This document shows, piece by piece, positions 1 through 6,486 of a DNA stretch of 10,570 nt (position 1 is its first letter; the number at the start of each line of letters is the position of its first letter). The stretch spans positions 1-10,570 of the forward strand of contig JAFYBI010000172.1 in NCBI GenBank assembly GCA_017540285.1, written 5' to 3'. The translations under genes were made by a program, and so were the position numbers. The DNA comes from Clostridia bacterium. Its GTDB lineage: Bacteria > Bacillota > Clostridia > Oscillospirales > CAG-272. The notes beneath the pieces are model-generated. The model was not told where the DNA came from, did no database searches, and saw only the letters and a program-made list of their open reading frames with translations.

Positions 1-457
1 AGACGCCGCCGTTTTTGAGGATCGTTCGCCGGCTGCCCTCGTTGCCGCGGATGCACGTGATCAGCACGCGGTCGATCCCCCGTTCCCGGCACTTCGGGAG
101 CACTGCCCCGAGCATCCCGACCGCGTAGCCCTTCCGCCGCTCGTCCGGCGCCACGGAATGACCGATGTGCCCGCCGTATTTCGCCAGATAATCGTTGAGC
201 ACATGTCTCACATCGATCATCCCGACGATCTTGCCGTCCTCTTCCCGCACATACACATACTGCGTCGACGGAACGCGCCCCTCGGGGACCGTCGCGGGAT
301 CCCCGTGCGCCTTCAGATAACCGATCCAGTCCCGCGGATCCTCGAAATTCCGCAGGCCGCCCGTGCCGTCCATCGAATCCCCGCAGTCGAGGAACGCCTT
401 GCGGTAGGCGCGGATCTCGCGTTCATATGCCATGGTCGGTTCGATGAGCTTCAGCAT
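1..457 (-). CDS. GNAT family N-acetyltransferase (3' end beyond window edge)
   Basis: The gene starts at ATG 457-455, with a GGAGGG ribosome-binding site a few bases upstream, and is open to the left edge, giving about 152 residues. The translation begins MLKLIEPTMAYEREIRAY. It contains a GNAT core: a strand of the YVYVREEDGKIVGMIDVRH type, then GHIGHSVAPDERRKGYAVGML, whose RRKGYA matches the acetyl-CoA pyrophosphate-binding motif A (R/Q-x-x-G-x-A/G). The N-terminal half, with a FEDPRDWIGYL-like segment, resembles the predicted acetyltransferases of the COG3981 type. The family transfers an acetyl group from acetyl-CoA to an amine. The substrate cannot be read from the sequence. The gene is divergent from the solute-binding protein and has its own promoter. 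The family call is firm; the subfamily is from memory. Confidence 0.85.
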   Translation of the reverse strand, partial: MLKLIEPTMAYEREIRAYRKAFLDCGDSMDGTGGLRNFEDPRDWIGYLKAHGDPATVPEGRVPSTQYVYVREEDGKIVGMIDVRHVLNDYLAKYGGHIGHSVAPDERRKGYAVGMLGAVLPKCRERGIDRVLITCIRGNEGSRRTILKNGGV

Positions 458-490
458 ACCATCCCTCCGGGAGCAAAGTCTGTATGGCGG

Positions 491-519
491 ATTATACACC
501 AAAACGCGGAAAAATGCAA
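491..519 (-). promoter_or_regulatory. Sigma-A-type promoter of the GNAT gene
   Basis: On the minus strand there is a perfect -10 box TATAAT (496-491). It is preceded by a 17-base spacer and a TTGCAT -35 box (519-514), which matches the first three consensus bases. Transcription would start around 484, giving a leader of about 27 bases that carries the GGAGGG site. Its -35 box lies 34 bases from the -35 box of the divergent promoter, so the two do not overlap. Confidence 0.65.
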
Positions 520-553
520 CCTTCCTGGCGGCGCGCCGAAAAATACATCATTC

Positions 554-582
554 TTGACAAATCCGGGAAAGTATGCTATACT
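554..582 (+). promoter_or_regulatory. Near-consensus extended -10 promoter of the solute-binding protein gene
   Basis: There is a perfect -35 TTGACA (554-559), a 17-base spacer and a -10 TATACT (577-582). The TGC just before it at 574-576 matches the extended -10 element. Transcription should start near 589, giving a leader of about 37 bases that includes the ribosome-binding site AGGAAGGTGA (611-620), five bases before the ATG. This is the strongest promoter-like sequence in the window. I see no clear operator palindrome overlapping it. Confidence 0.85.
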
Positions 583-625
583 GCTGTCAGCCATATTTCA
601 CGATTCATGCAGGAAGGTGATTTTC

Positions 626-2134
626 ATGAAGAAATCCATGCAAAGACTCGCGGCGCTCTTCCTCGCGCTCCTCTTGCTCGCGCTGACCGCGTGCTCCGAG
701 AGCGGGACCAACCCCGAGACGCCCGCGGCCCCGGAAGGCTCCGCCGAAGCGAATCCCGCCGGCAGCGAAGAGCCCTCGCCCGAAGAGCCCGAACGCCTGC
801 AGCCGCACATCCCCGAGACCGGCGACTACGGCGGAGACGAGATCTACTTCCTCGTCTGGGAACTTCCGGACTGGGCGAGCACTGTGCGTCAGTACCGCGA
901 CATCTATGCGGAAGGCCTGACGGGCGAGGCGATCAACGACGCGGTGTACAACCGGAACGCGCTGATCGAATCGCGGTACAACGTGAAGATCACGCAGGAG
1001 CGGATGAACATCTCGAACATCGACTCCGCAATCGGCAAGGCCGTAACCTCCGGCGATACGACCTACGACGTCGTCTACCCGCGCCTGTATGAAGCGGCGG
1101 GCATGTATCAGAAGAACTACTTCCAGAACCTCATGAACGTCCCGCACCTCGACTTCGACATGCCGTGGTGGGACTCCAACTGCGTGGCTTCCCTCTCCAC
1201 GAACGGGATCCTCCCCGCCGTCGCGACCTCGATCAACGTCAACGACAAGGATGCGACCGCAGCCGTGGCATTCTCCAAGCCGGGCGCGGAGGACAACGGT
1301 CTCGAGGACCTCTATACCGCCGTCCGCGAGGGCCGCTGGACCTTTGATCTCGTGGCGTCCCTGTCCGAGCAGTGCAACCGGGACATGAACGGCGACGGCA
1401 CCGTCACCTACGACGACTACTACGGCTTCCTCGGCAAGAACGACGTGATGACCTCGTTCTGGCACGGCGGCGGCGGTCTGCTCTGCACGAAGGACGAAGA
1501 GGATCAGTTCACGTTCAGCTTCGGCACCGAATACGACCTCGACGTCGCGGTCAAGATCGTCAACATGATGCAGCAGCCGTGGTTCTTCAACCAGCATCTG
1601 CACTCCGAAATCGACGACACGCAGTTCACCGAGCTCTTCGAGACGGGACACGGCCTCTTCTTCTGGATGCGCCTCGACGAAGTCACGAACATGCGCAACG
1701 GCGACACGGACTTCGGCATCCTCCCGACCCCGAAGTACAGCGAGACGCAGGACAAGTATTACAGCTTCGTCTCCCAGCACACGACGGGCCTGTTGTCCAT
1801 CCCGCTGACGATCGCGGGCGACTCGCTGGACGAGCTCGGCATCATCCTCGAAGCGCTCGCGGCGGAATCGCAGTACACCCTGATCCCCGAGTACATCGAA
1901 TCCTCCCTGAAGACCAAGTACGCCCGCGACGAGCAGAGCGCGGACATGCTCGACATCATCATCAACAACCGCGTCTTCGACCCGATGGAGATCTACAACT
2001 TCGGCGGCTTCGCGAGCACCTTCATGGGCTACGGTCCGAACAACACGACGGACATCGCGTCGAACGTCCAGAAGCAGTCCAAGATCGTCAACAAGTCGAT
2101 CGAGAAGTTCCTTAAGGCGCTGCTCGGGGACTGA
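626..2134 (+). CDS. ABC-type extracellular solute-binding lipoprotein
   Basis: This encodes a 502-residue substrate-binding lipoprotein. The ATG at 626 is chosen because AGGAAGGTGA sits five bases upstream and a strong promoter precedes it; the frame stays open further left only by chance. Residues 1-23 form a lipoprotein signal peptide: MKKSMQR, a Leu/Ala-rich core and lipobox LTAC, with Cys23 lipidated. Residues 24-60 form a Pro/Glu-rich linker from the membrane anchor. The mature domain has the features of large family 1 (sugar-type) binding proteins of Clostridia, including the GRWTFDLV motif and a GHGLFFWMR stretch. Residues 253-264 form an EF-hand/dockerin-like acidic loop (DMNGDGTVTYDD) that probably binds calcium. 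The ligand is unknown, though sugars or oligosaccharides are usual for the family. No permease or ATPase gene adjoins it, so it must pair with a transporter encoded elsewhere. A terminator follows the gene. Confidence 0.88.
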   Translation: MKKSMQRLAALFLALLLLALTACSESGTNPETPAAPEGSAEANPAGSEEPSPEEPERLQPHIPETGDYGGDEIYFLVWELPDWASTVRQYRDIYAEGLTGEAINDAVYNRNALIESRYNVKITQERMNISNIDSAIGKAVTSGDTTYDVVYPRLYEAAGMYQKNYFQNLMNVPHLDFDMPWWDSNCVASLSTNGILPAVATSINVNDKDATAAVAFSKPGAEDNGLEDLYTAVREGRWTFDLVASLSEQCNRDMNGDGTVTYDDYYGFLGKNDVMTSFWHGGGGLLCTKDEEDQFTFSFGTEYDLDVAVKIVNMMQQPWFFNQHLHSEIDDTQFTELFETGHGLFFWMRLDEVTNMRNGDTDFGILPTPKYSETQDKYYSFVSQHTTGLLSIPLTIAGDSLDELGIILEALAAESQYTLIPEYIESSLKTKYARDEQSADMLDIIINNRVFDPMEIYNFGGFASTFMGYGPNNTTDIASNVQKQSKIVNKSIEKFLKALLGD

Positions 2135-2161
2135 CGGTACGAATTCGAATATAACAGAAAA

Positions 2162-2194
2162 AGAAAGCCTCGTCTCCGGGGCTTTCTCTGTTTT
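2162..2194. terminator. Bidirectional intrinsic terminator between convergent genes
   Basis: AGAAAGCC (2162-2169) pairs with GGCTTTCT (2180-2187). Two further pairs, one of them a wobble, close a six-base loop GTCTCC. In the plus direction the stem is followed by CTGTTTTG. In the minus direction it is followed by a better T-run (TTTTTCTG). It can therefore end the solute-binding protein transcript and also the pdaA operon, whose last stop codon is at 2251. Confidence 0.85.
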
Positions 2195-2250
2195 GTCCGG
2201 GAATGCGGATCCCGCGCAGAAACACGGCAAAATGCTTTGTGCGGTCCGCA

Positions 2251-3398
2251 TCACGCCTCGATGTCGCACAGCGGGAGGATCTCGTACCCCTGTTCGCGGA
2301 TCCAGTCGATCGCCATCGGGATCAGCTTCGCGTTCGTCGAGGAGACCGTGTGGAACAGGTAGACGCAGCCGGGGTGCAGCTTGATCTTCAGGTTCTCGAA
2401 CGCCGCGTCGAGGTCCGGCTGGGCTTTCGTGTCCCAGTCGTTGTACGCGAAGGAATACAGCGCGGTGACGTAGCCGAGCTTTTCGGCATAGGTCAGGACC
2501 CAGTTGTTGCAGTTTCCGGACGGCGGACGGAAGTACAGCATCGGCGGCGCGTCCGGGAAGGCCTTGTAGTACTTCTCCTCCAGTCCGATCACCTCGTCGT
2601 AAAAGGTCCGGACCGAAACGCCCGTCAGCATTCGTGGTTCAGCGAGTGGTTCGCCACGATGTGTCCCTCGTCGAGCATCCGGCGGATATAGTCCGCGGCG
2701 GATTCGACGTAGTAGCCGTTGATGAAGAAGGTTCCCGAGACGTGCTTCTCCTTCAGGGTGTCGAGGATCGTGCCGGTCAGGCCGTCCTGCTCGTATCCGC
2801 AGTCGAAGGTGAAGTACACCACCTTGCGCGTCGTGTCGCCCCGGTAGAACCCGCGGTGATCCGACAGGGACTTCAAGGTCGACGCGCCGCGTTCCCACAG
2901 GACGGTACTCTCTCCGGTCGTCTCGTCGTACCGCACCTGCCCGGAATACCAGTCCTGTCCGTTCGGCTGGCCGGAATCGTCATAGCCGACGTCGTCGAAC
3001 GGCACGTTCGGGATGTCGTACATCGTGTCGAGGTTCGCTTCCCCGCTCCGGTCCCGCTTCGGGAAGTCGTAGACGTAGGTCCCGTTCTCAAATTTCCACC
3101 AGTGCCCCGCGGTGATCGTCGGGTGCTCGCCGTTCTGTGCCCGCACGGGATCCGGCTGGCCGTCCGGGGTCTCCGTCCCGGGTTCGTCCGGGTCCTGCCG
3201 TCCTTCCGTCTCGGGGACGACGGGTACGGTCGTACCGGGGAGCGTCTCCGGCGTCTTCACCGTCTCGGCGGGCTCCGGGTTGACCGTCTTCACCGGGTCC
3301 GCCTCTGGATCCGCCGGGCGAAGGGTGCATCCGGCCGCGAGGAGGAGCATGGCGAGGAGGAGTGCCGTGCACCGGGATGCGTTTCTTTCTTTTTTCAT
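2251..3398 (-). pseudogene. pdaA: PdaA-type polysaccharide deacetylase lipoprotein, frameshifted
   Basis: This is a NodB-fold (CE4) deacetylase of the PdaA type, the family that N-deacetylates muramic acid during spore cortex delta-lactam synthesis. The first frame has 257 residues. It opens with a lipoprotein signal (MKKERNASRC, lipobox LAAGC, Cys24), a Pro/Thr/Glu-rich linker (about 25-90), then the catalytic motifs TFDCGYE (197-203) and HSLNH (251-255, the H-x3-H metal site). It then hits TGA at 2627-2625. Homology resumes at once in the -1 frame with LTGVSVRTFYDEV and continues through FRPPSG, NDWDT and LHPGCVYLFHTVS to TAA/TGA-type termination at 2251. Restoring one base near 2628-2633 gives about 382 residues. 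ATG 3401 is an alternative start three bases upstream; 3398 has better spacing to the weak GGA site. The gene lies 20 bases after the MFS gene and ends the operon. The cause is either a real deletion or a sequencing error; no slippery heptamer is seen. Confidence 0.85.
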
Positions 3399-3418
3399 CA
3401 TATCATCCGTTTGCGTCG

Positions 3419-4702
3419 TCAGTTCCGATGCTGGATCGCGTCCAGCTCTTTTGTTTTCGCGAGAAGCGGTTTCCGCCCGGCGAAGCACACGATCACGCCG
3501 AGCGCCGCCGCGCCGAGAAATCCGGCGAACACGCCTTCCCAGCCGAAGGTTTCGGAGATCGCCCCCGTCACCGCGCCCGAGACCGCCGCCGCCGCATAGG
3601 AGAAGCAGTTGAGCATGCCCGTCACGAACGCCGCCCGTCCGACCTTGCCGAAGTGCAGGGGGATGAAGGTCAAAAGCATCGTGTTTGCCCCGAGCATCGC
3701 CGCGGAGGAGCAGGCCAACAGGATCGTCGCGATCACCGCCTGCGCCGCGCCGCCGTTTGCCTGGCGGAGGAAGACGAGGAAGAGCCCGAGGGTCACGACG
3801 CTCACGCCGAACATGACCGCACATGTGCCGAGCTCCCCGATCTTAAACTTCCGCATGACGAATTTCGCGGCGTACGCGCCGAAGATGTTCACGAGCGGCA
3901 GGATCGTGCAGATCAGCGAGACCGTCGAGGAGTCGGAGATAAAGCGTTCGTTGAGCGCCGTCGGGATCCAGAGATCGAGGCCGTCCTTGAGCATGCCGTT
4001 GAAGAGGATGCCGCCCGCCGCCGCGAGAAGTCCGAGGCAGAGGAGCGTCTTCACGGGCGCCGCGCCGGTGGATTTTCGTCCGTCCTCGCCGACCGTCGCT
4101 TCGGGCTCCTTCGTGAAGTCCTTCAGCCCGGCGAAGAGGAAGTAGAGCAGCACGCCCATGACGACGAGGACCGAGCCGCAGGCCGCGAACGATCCGCGCC
4201 ATCCGGTGTGCTTCAGCATGAGCGCGCAGATCAGATAGCAGAGCACCGTCCCGACGGGGATCGTCGCCGAGAGGGACGCCGCGCTCGCCTGCGCCACCTC
4301 CTCCGTCGTCCAGGTGGAGACCGCGCGGATGACGGGCGCCCAGAGCATGGAGCAGAAGAAGCCGCAGAGGCCCCAGAACACAACAAAGAGCGGCACGGCG
4401 GACGATACGCTCATCGCGAGGTTCATCCCGCCCGCGAGAACGAGCCCCGCGGGGATCATGAAGCGCGGATGCAGACGGTCGCCGAACCAGCCGTTGACGA
4501 GCTGACCGACGGCGTAGGCCGCGAGGAAGCAGGTCCCGATGACGCCGCCCGCCGCCTTGTCGCAGACGCCGTCCGCGATCATGTCCGCGAGACAGACCGA
4601 CAGCGTCTTCTTTCCGATGTAAACGGTCGTATAGGAGATCCAGCAGAGGATCACGAGGCGATAAGCCAGCCTCGTCCTCTGTTTTTCGTCGTAGTTGTCC
4701 AT
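3419..4702 (-). CDS. MFS transporter, organophosphate:phosphate antiporter (GlpT/UhpT)-like
   Basis: This is a 427-residue polytopic inner-membrane protein with about 12 hydrophobic segments. Several features point to the OPA branch of the major facilitator superfamily. The loop between helices 2 and 3 reads GQLVNGWFGDRLHPR (66-80). After helix 5 there is HTGWRGSF (165-172). In the second half LKDGLDLWIPTAL (238-250) resembles the R-x-G-x-x-DW-x-P segment of GlpT/UhpT relatives. Known members exchange sugar phosphates or glycerol-3-phosphate for phosphate, or act as sensors (UhpC). The substrate here is not known. A GTG at 4714 would overlap the nif3 stop by four bases, but I prefer ATG 4702 because GAGGG lies five bases upstream of it. 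It sits in an operon between nif3 and pdaA, and its stop is 20 bases before pdaA. Confidence 0.82.
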   Translation of the reverse strand: MDNYDEKQRTRLAYRLVILCWISYTTVYIGKKTLSVCLADMIADGVCDKAAGGVIGTCFLAAYAVGQLVNGWFGDRLHPRFMIPAGLVLAGGMNLAMSVSSAVPLFVVFWGLCGFFCSMLWAPVIRAVSTWTTEEVAQASAASLSATIPVGTVLCYLICALMLKHTGWRGSFAACGSVLVVMGVLLYFLFAGLKDFTKEPEATVGEDGRKSTGAAPVKTLLCLGLLAAAGGILFNGMLKDGLDLWIPTALNERFISDSSTVSLICTILPLVNIFGAYAAKFVMRKFKIGELGTCAVMFGVSVVTLGLFLVFLRQANGGAAQAVIATILLACSSAAMLGANTMLLTFIPLHFGKVGRAAFVTGMLNCFSYAAAAVSGAVTGAISETFGWEGVFAGFLGAAALGVIVCFAGRKPLLAKTKELDAIQHRN

Positions 4703-4707
4703 GATGT

Positions 4708-4712
4708 CCCTC
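4708..4712 (-). promoter_or_regulatory. Ribosome-binding site that sets the MFS gene start
   Basis: GAGGG on the minus strand (4712-4708) lies five bases before ATG 4702. It favours that start over the upstream in-frame GTG (4714-4712), which itself overlaps this site and has only a weak GGA ahead of it. Confidence 0.6.
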
Positions 4713-5487
4713 ACCAGATCCGATAGGCGCAGGAATCGAGGAGCCGGACCTCGGCGTCCGCGAGGATCCGGGCCAGCTCGGCGAGCCGCCCCAGCACCGG
4801 CGCTTCCGTGTGATAATGTCCGGCTTCGACGGTGAAGAGGCCGTCCTCCGCCGCGTCTTCGGCCATGTTGTACCCCGCGTCGCCCGTCAGATAGGCGTCA
4901 TACCCGCCCGCGAGCGCTTCGGGGATGTAGTCCTTCCCGTCCCCGCCGCAGACCGCGATCCGCCGGATGAGTCCCGCGGGGTCACCCGTCGCCCGGACCG
5001 CCTCGCAGCCGAGCTTCTTCTTCACGAGCAGCGCGAAGTCCGCCCCGGTCATCGGGGGGATCTCCGTCCAGCGTCCGAGCGCGTGGCCGTCCGGCGCCTC
5101 GGAGACGCCGAATCCGCCGCGGACCTCGAAGCCCAGCGCCTGCATCAGGCAGTCGTTCACGCCGCCCTCCCCCGCGTCGAGCCGGGTGTGGAGCGAGATC
5201 ACGGAGACGCCCGATGCCGCCGCCGTGAGGATCCGACGACCGCCCGGGTTATCCGGGACCGCCGCCTTCACGCCGCGGAACAGCATGGGGTGGTGGGTCA
5301 GCACGCAGTCGAAGCCGTTCTCCGCCGCAAAGCCGATCACCGGCGAGACCGCGTCGAGGGCGACGAGGACCCGCTTCACCGGGGCGTCCGGATCCGCCGA
5401 GACCATGATCCCGTCGTTATCCCACGGCTCGGACAGAGTCTTCGGATACAGCGTGCTGAGATGTTCGTGGAATTCGCGCACCGTCAT
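4711..5487 (-). CDS. Nif3-like dinuclear metal center protein (YbgI/YqfO family)
   Basis: This 258-residue protein of the Nif3 family is often annotated as a GTP cyclohydrolase I type 2 homolog, and its true function is unsettled. The metal-binding residues are all visible: LTHHPMLF (His65, His66), HTRLDAGEGG (Asp104) and GHYHTEAP (His224, Glu228). The family's early WDN motif is at 22-24 (PWDNDG). The length matches the short YbgI form. Gram-positive YqfO proteins carry an inserted PII-like domain and run to about 370 residues, and that insert is absent here. The start codon overlaps the trmK stop as ATGA, with GGAGG seven bases upstream inside trmK, so the two are translationally coupled. 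The trmK-nif3 pairing is widespread in Firmicutes. The protein is probably cytoplasmic. Confidence 0.92.
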   Translation of the reverse strand: MTVREFHEHLSTLYPKTLSEPWDNDGIMVSADPDAPVKRVLVALDAVSPVIGFAAENGFDCVLTHHPMLFRGVKAAVPDNPGGRRILTAAASGVSVISLHTRLDAGEGGVNDCLMQALGFEVRGGFGVSEAPDGHALGRWTEIPPMTGADFALLVKKKLGCEAVRATGDPAGLIRRIAVCGGDGKDYIPEALAGGYDAYLTGDAGYNMAEDAAEDGLFTVEAGHYHTEAPVLGRLAELARILADAEVRLLDSCAYRIW

Positions 5488-6170
5488 GGCGTGTCCTCCA
5501 GAATGGCAAGGATTTCTTTCCGGAGCTGCTCCTCGTCCGCCGTGCCGAGGCCGCCCGCGCGCCGTCCCGCGATCTGCGTTTCGATCCGTGCGAGCCACTC
5601 TTCGGCGAACTCCCGGAAGAGGGGGTCCTTCTTCTCGATATTCGCGCGTCCGAGCAGCATCTCGGCCGGGGTGAATTCCCGGACGGCGCCGTCCCAGACA
5701 CAGTGCATGGCCGTGTAAATCTTCCCGGCGGACCGGCAGAGCCTCTCGTCGAGGACGGCGAATCCCGCCGCGGCGAGGAACAGGCGCAGCTCCGCGGGGG
5801 AGGACATGGGCTGCAGGATCAGCCGCACGTCGGGCCGCCTCGTGTAATCGGACGCGCCGATGATGCGCGCGATGAGCTCGCCGCCCATGCCGCAGACATA
5901 GATGTCGCCGACGCCGTCCCGCTCGGGGTCGAGGCCGGAGAGGCCGTCCGCCCGCACGAAGCGCATCTTCTCCGCGACGCCGTACTTCTCCGCGTTGGCC
6001 TTCGCCCGCAGCAGAGGGCCCTCGTTCACGTCGGAGGCGACGGCGAAGGGAGCGCACCCCGCGAGGAGCAGGGAGATCGGCAGGTAGGCGTGATCCGTGC
6101 CGATGTCGGCGGCGACCGTGTCCGCTCTCGCAAAGGAGGCCGCCGCGGCGAGCCGTGGATCCAGATTCAT
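5484..6170 (-). CDS. trmK: tRNA (adenine(22)-N1)-methyltransferase TrmK
   Basis: This 228-residue class I SAM-dependent methyltransferase makes m1A at position 22 of tRNA. The SAM-binding motif I is VAADIGTDHAYLPI (19-32), diagnostic for TrmK. It is followed by the acidic SDVNEG segment (46-51), the catalytic-region motif VCGMGGELI (92-100) and LILQPM (117-122). The C-terminal part (about 160-228) forms the helical, charged region seen in the family. The length is close to B. subtilis TrmK (YqfN). Start ATG 6170 has a strong GGGAGGAGGG Shine-Dalgarno just upstream. That site directly follows the T-run of an intrinsic terminator, leaving no obvious room for a promoter. The gene is the first of a trmK-nif3-MFS-pdaA operon and its stop overlaps the nif3 start. 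Confidence 0.93.
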   Translation of the reverse strand: MNLDPRLAAAASFARADTVAADIGTDHAYLPISLLLAGCAPFAVASDVNEGPLLRAKANAEKYGVAEKMRFVRADGLSGLDPERDGVGDIYVCGMGGELIARIIGASDYTRRPDVRLILQPMSSPAELRLFLAAAGFAVLDERLCRSAGKIYTAMHCVWDGAVREFTPAEMLLGRANIEKKDPLFREFAEEWLARIETQIAGRRAGGLGTADEEQLRKEILAILEDTP

Positions 6171-6187
6171 CGTACCCTCCTCCCGGG

Positions 6188-6213
6188 AAAAAAGGCAGGC
6201 ATGAGCCCGCCTT
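6188..6213 (-). terminator. Intrinsic terminator between the DUF1858 gene and trmK
   Basis: Read on the minus strand, AAGGCGGGC pairs with GCCTGCCTT across a TCAT tetraloop, giving nine pairs with one G-T wobble. Six T's follow (6193-6188). It lies five bases after the DUF1858 stop. The trmK Shine-Dalgarno begins only a few bases beyond the T-run, so trmK must rely on read-through or on a promoter inside the DUF1858 gene that I could not identify. Confidence 0.85.
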
Positions 6214-6218
6214 CTCCG

Positions 6219-6434
6219 TTATTCGCCGTCTTCGTTTTTCGATTTCAGGAAGTCATTGAGCTGCTCGATCAGCTCGTCGGGATCGACGCCGTGCACCATG
6301 CAGGCTTCCTCCACGGTCTCCATGCGGGAGACGGGGCAGTCGATGCAGTGCATACCGGCGGAAAGGAAGACCTCGGCGGTGTCCTCGTCGTAGTCCACGA
6401 TATCGCCGATCAGGGTTTCAAGCGTTATTTCCAT
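6219..6434 (-). CDS. DUF1858 / hybrid-cluster-associated redox disulfide mini-protein
   Basis: This 71-residue cytoplasmic protein matches the DUF1858 type, also described as hybrid cluster protein-associated redox disulfide domain. The signature is present in order: an N-terminal helix with GDIVDYDEDTAEVFLSAGM, then CIDC (Cys30, Cys33), the MET turn, Cys45 and the HGVD motif (48-51). The C-terminal tail is charged. The CxxC pair can form a disulfide or bind metal; the partner is unknown. The gene begins 52 bases after murA in the same direction and is followed at once by a terminator, so it is probably cotranscribed with murA. Its ribosome-binding site is weak: GAGG lies about 12 bases before the ATG. 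The family call is firm and the function is not. Confidence 0.87.
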   Translation of the reverse strand: MEITLETLIGDIVDYDEDTAEVFLSAGMHCIDCPVSRMETVEEACMVHGVDPDELIEQLNDFLKSKNEDGE

Positions 6435-6486
6435 CGTTCAGAGAATCCTCGCTTTCGGAATGATAACCGGTCGTCCCGGCCCGCCG

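Noticed and set aside
158..625. Upstream extension of the solute-binding protein frame
   Set aside because: It runs antisense to the GNAT gene and precedes the strong promoter, ribosome-binding site and signal peptide at 626.
605..2269. 554-residue minus-strand ORF opposite the solute-binding protein
   Set aside because: Its residues are Arg/Val/Glu/Asp-rich without any domain, and it mirrors a gene with a clear signal peptide, promoter and ribosome-binding site. It is a by-product of G/C-rich third codon positions.
2620..2640. Programmed -1 frameshift in pdaA
   Set aside because: There is no X-XXY-YYZ slippery heptamer at the junction (GAATGCTGA), and the enzyme family is not known for recoding.
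2625..3824. Long upstream extension of the pdaA first frame
   Set aside because: Residues before the MKKERN signal peptide are an out-of-frame reading of the MFS gene; the lipoprotein start is at 3398 or 3401.
3362..4726. 454-residue plus-strand ORF opposite the MFS gene
   Set aside because: It is Arg/Glu/Asp/His-rich low-complexity sequence, antisense to a well-formed membrane protein gene.
4711..6057. 448-residue ORF that would fuse the trmK region to Nif3
   Set aside because: The first part is an Arg-rich out-of-frame reading of trmK; the real Nif3 starts at ATG 5487, overlapping the trmK stop.
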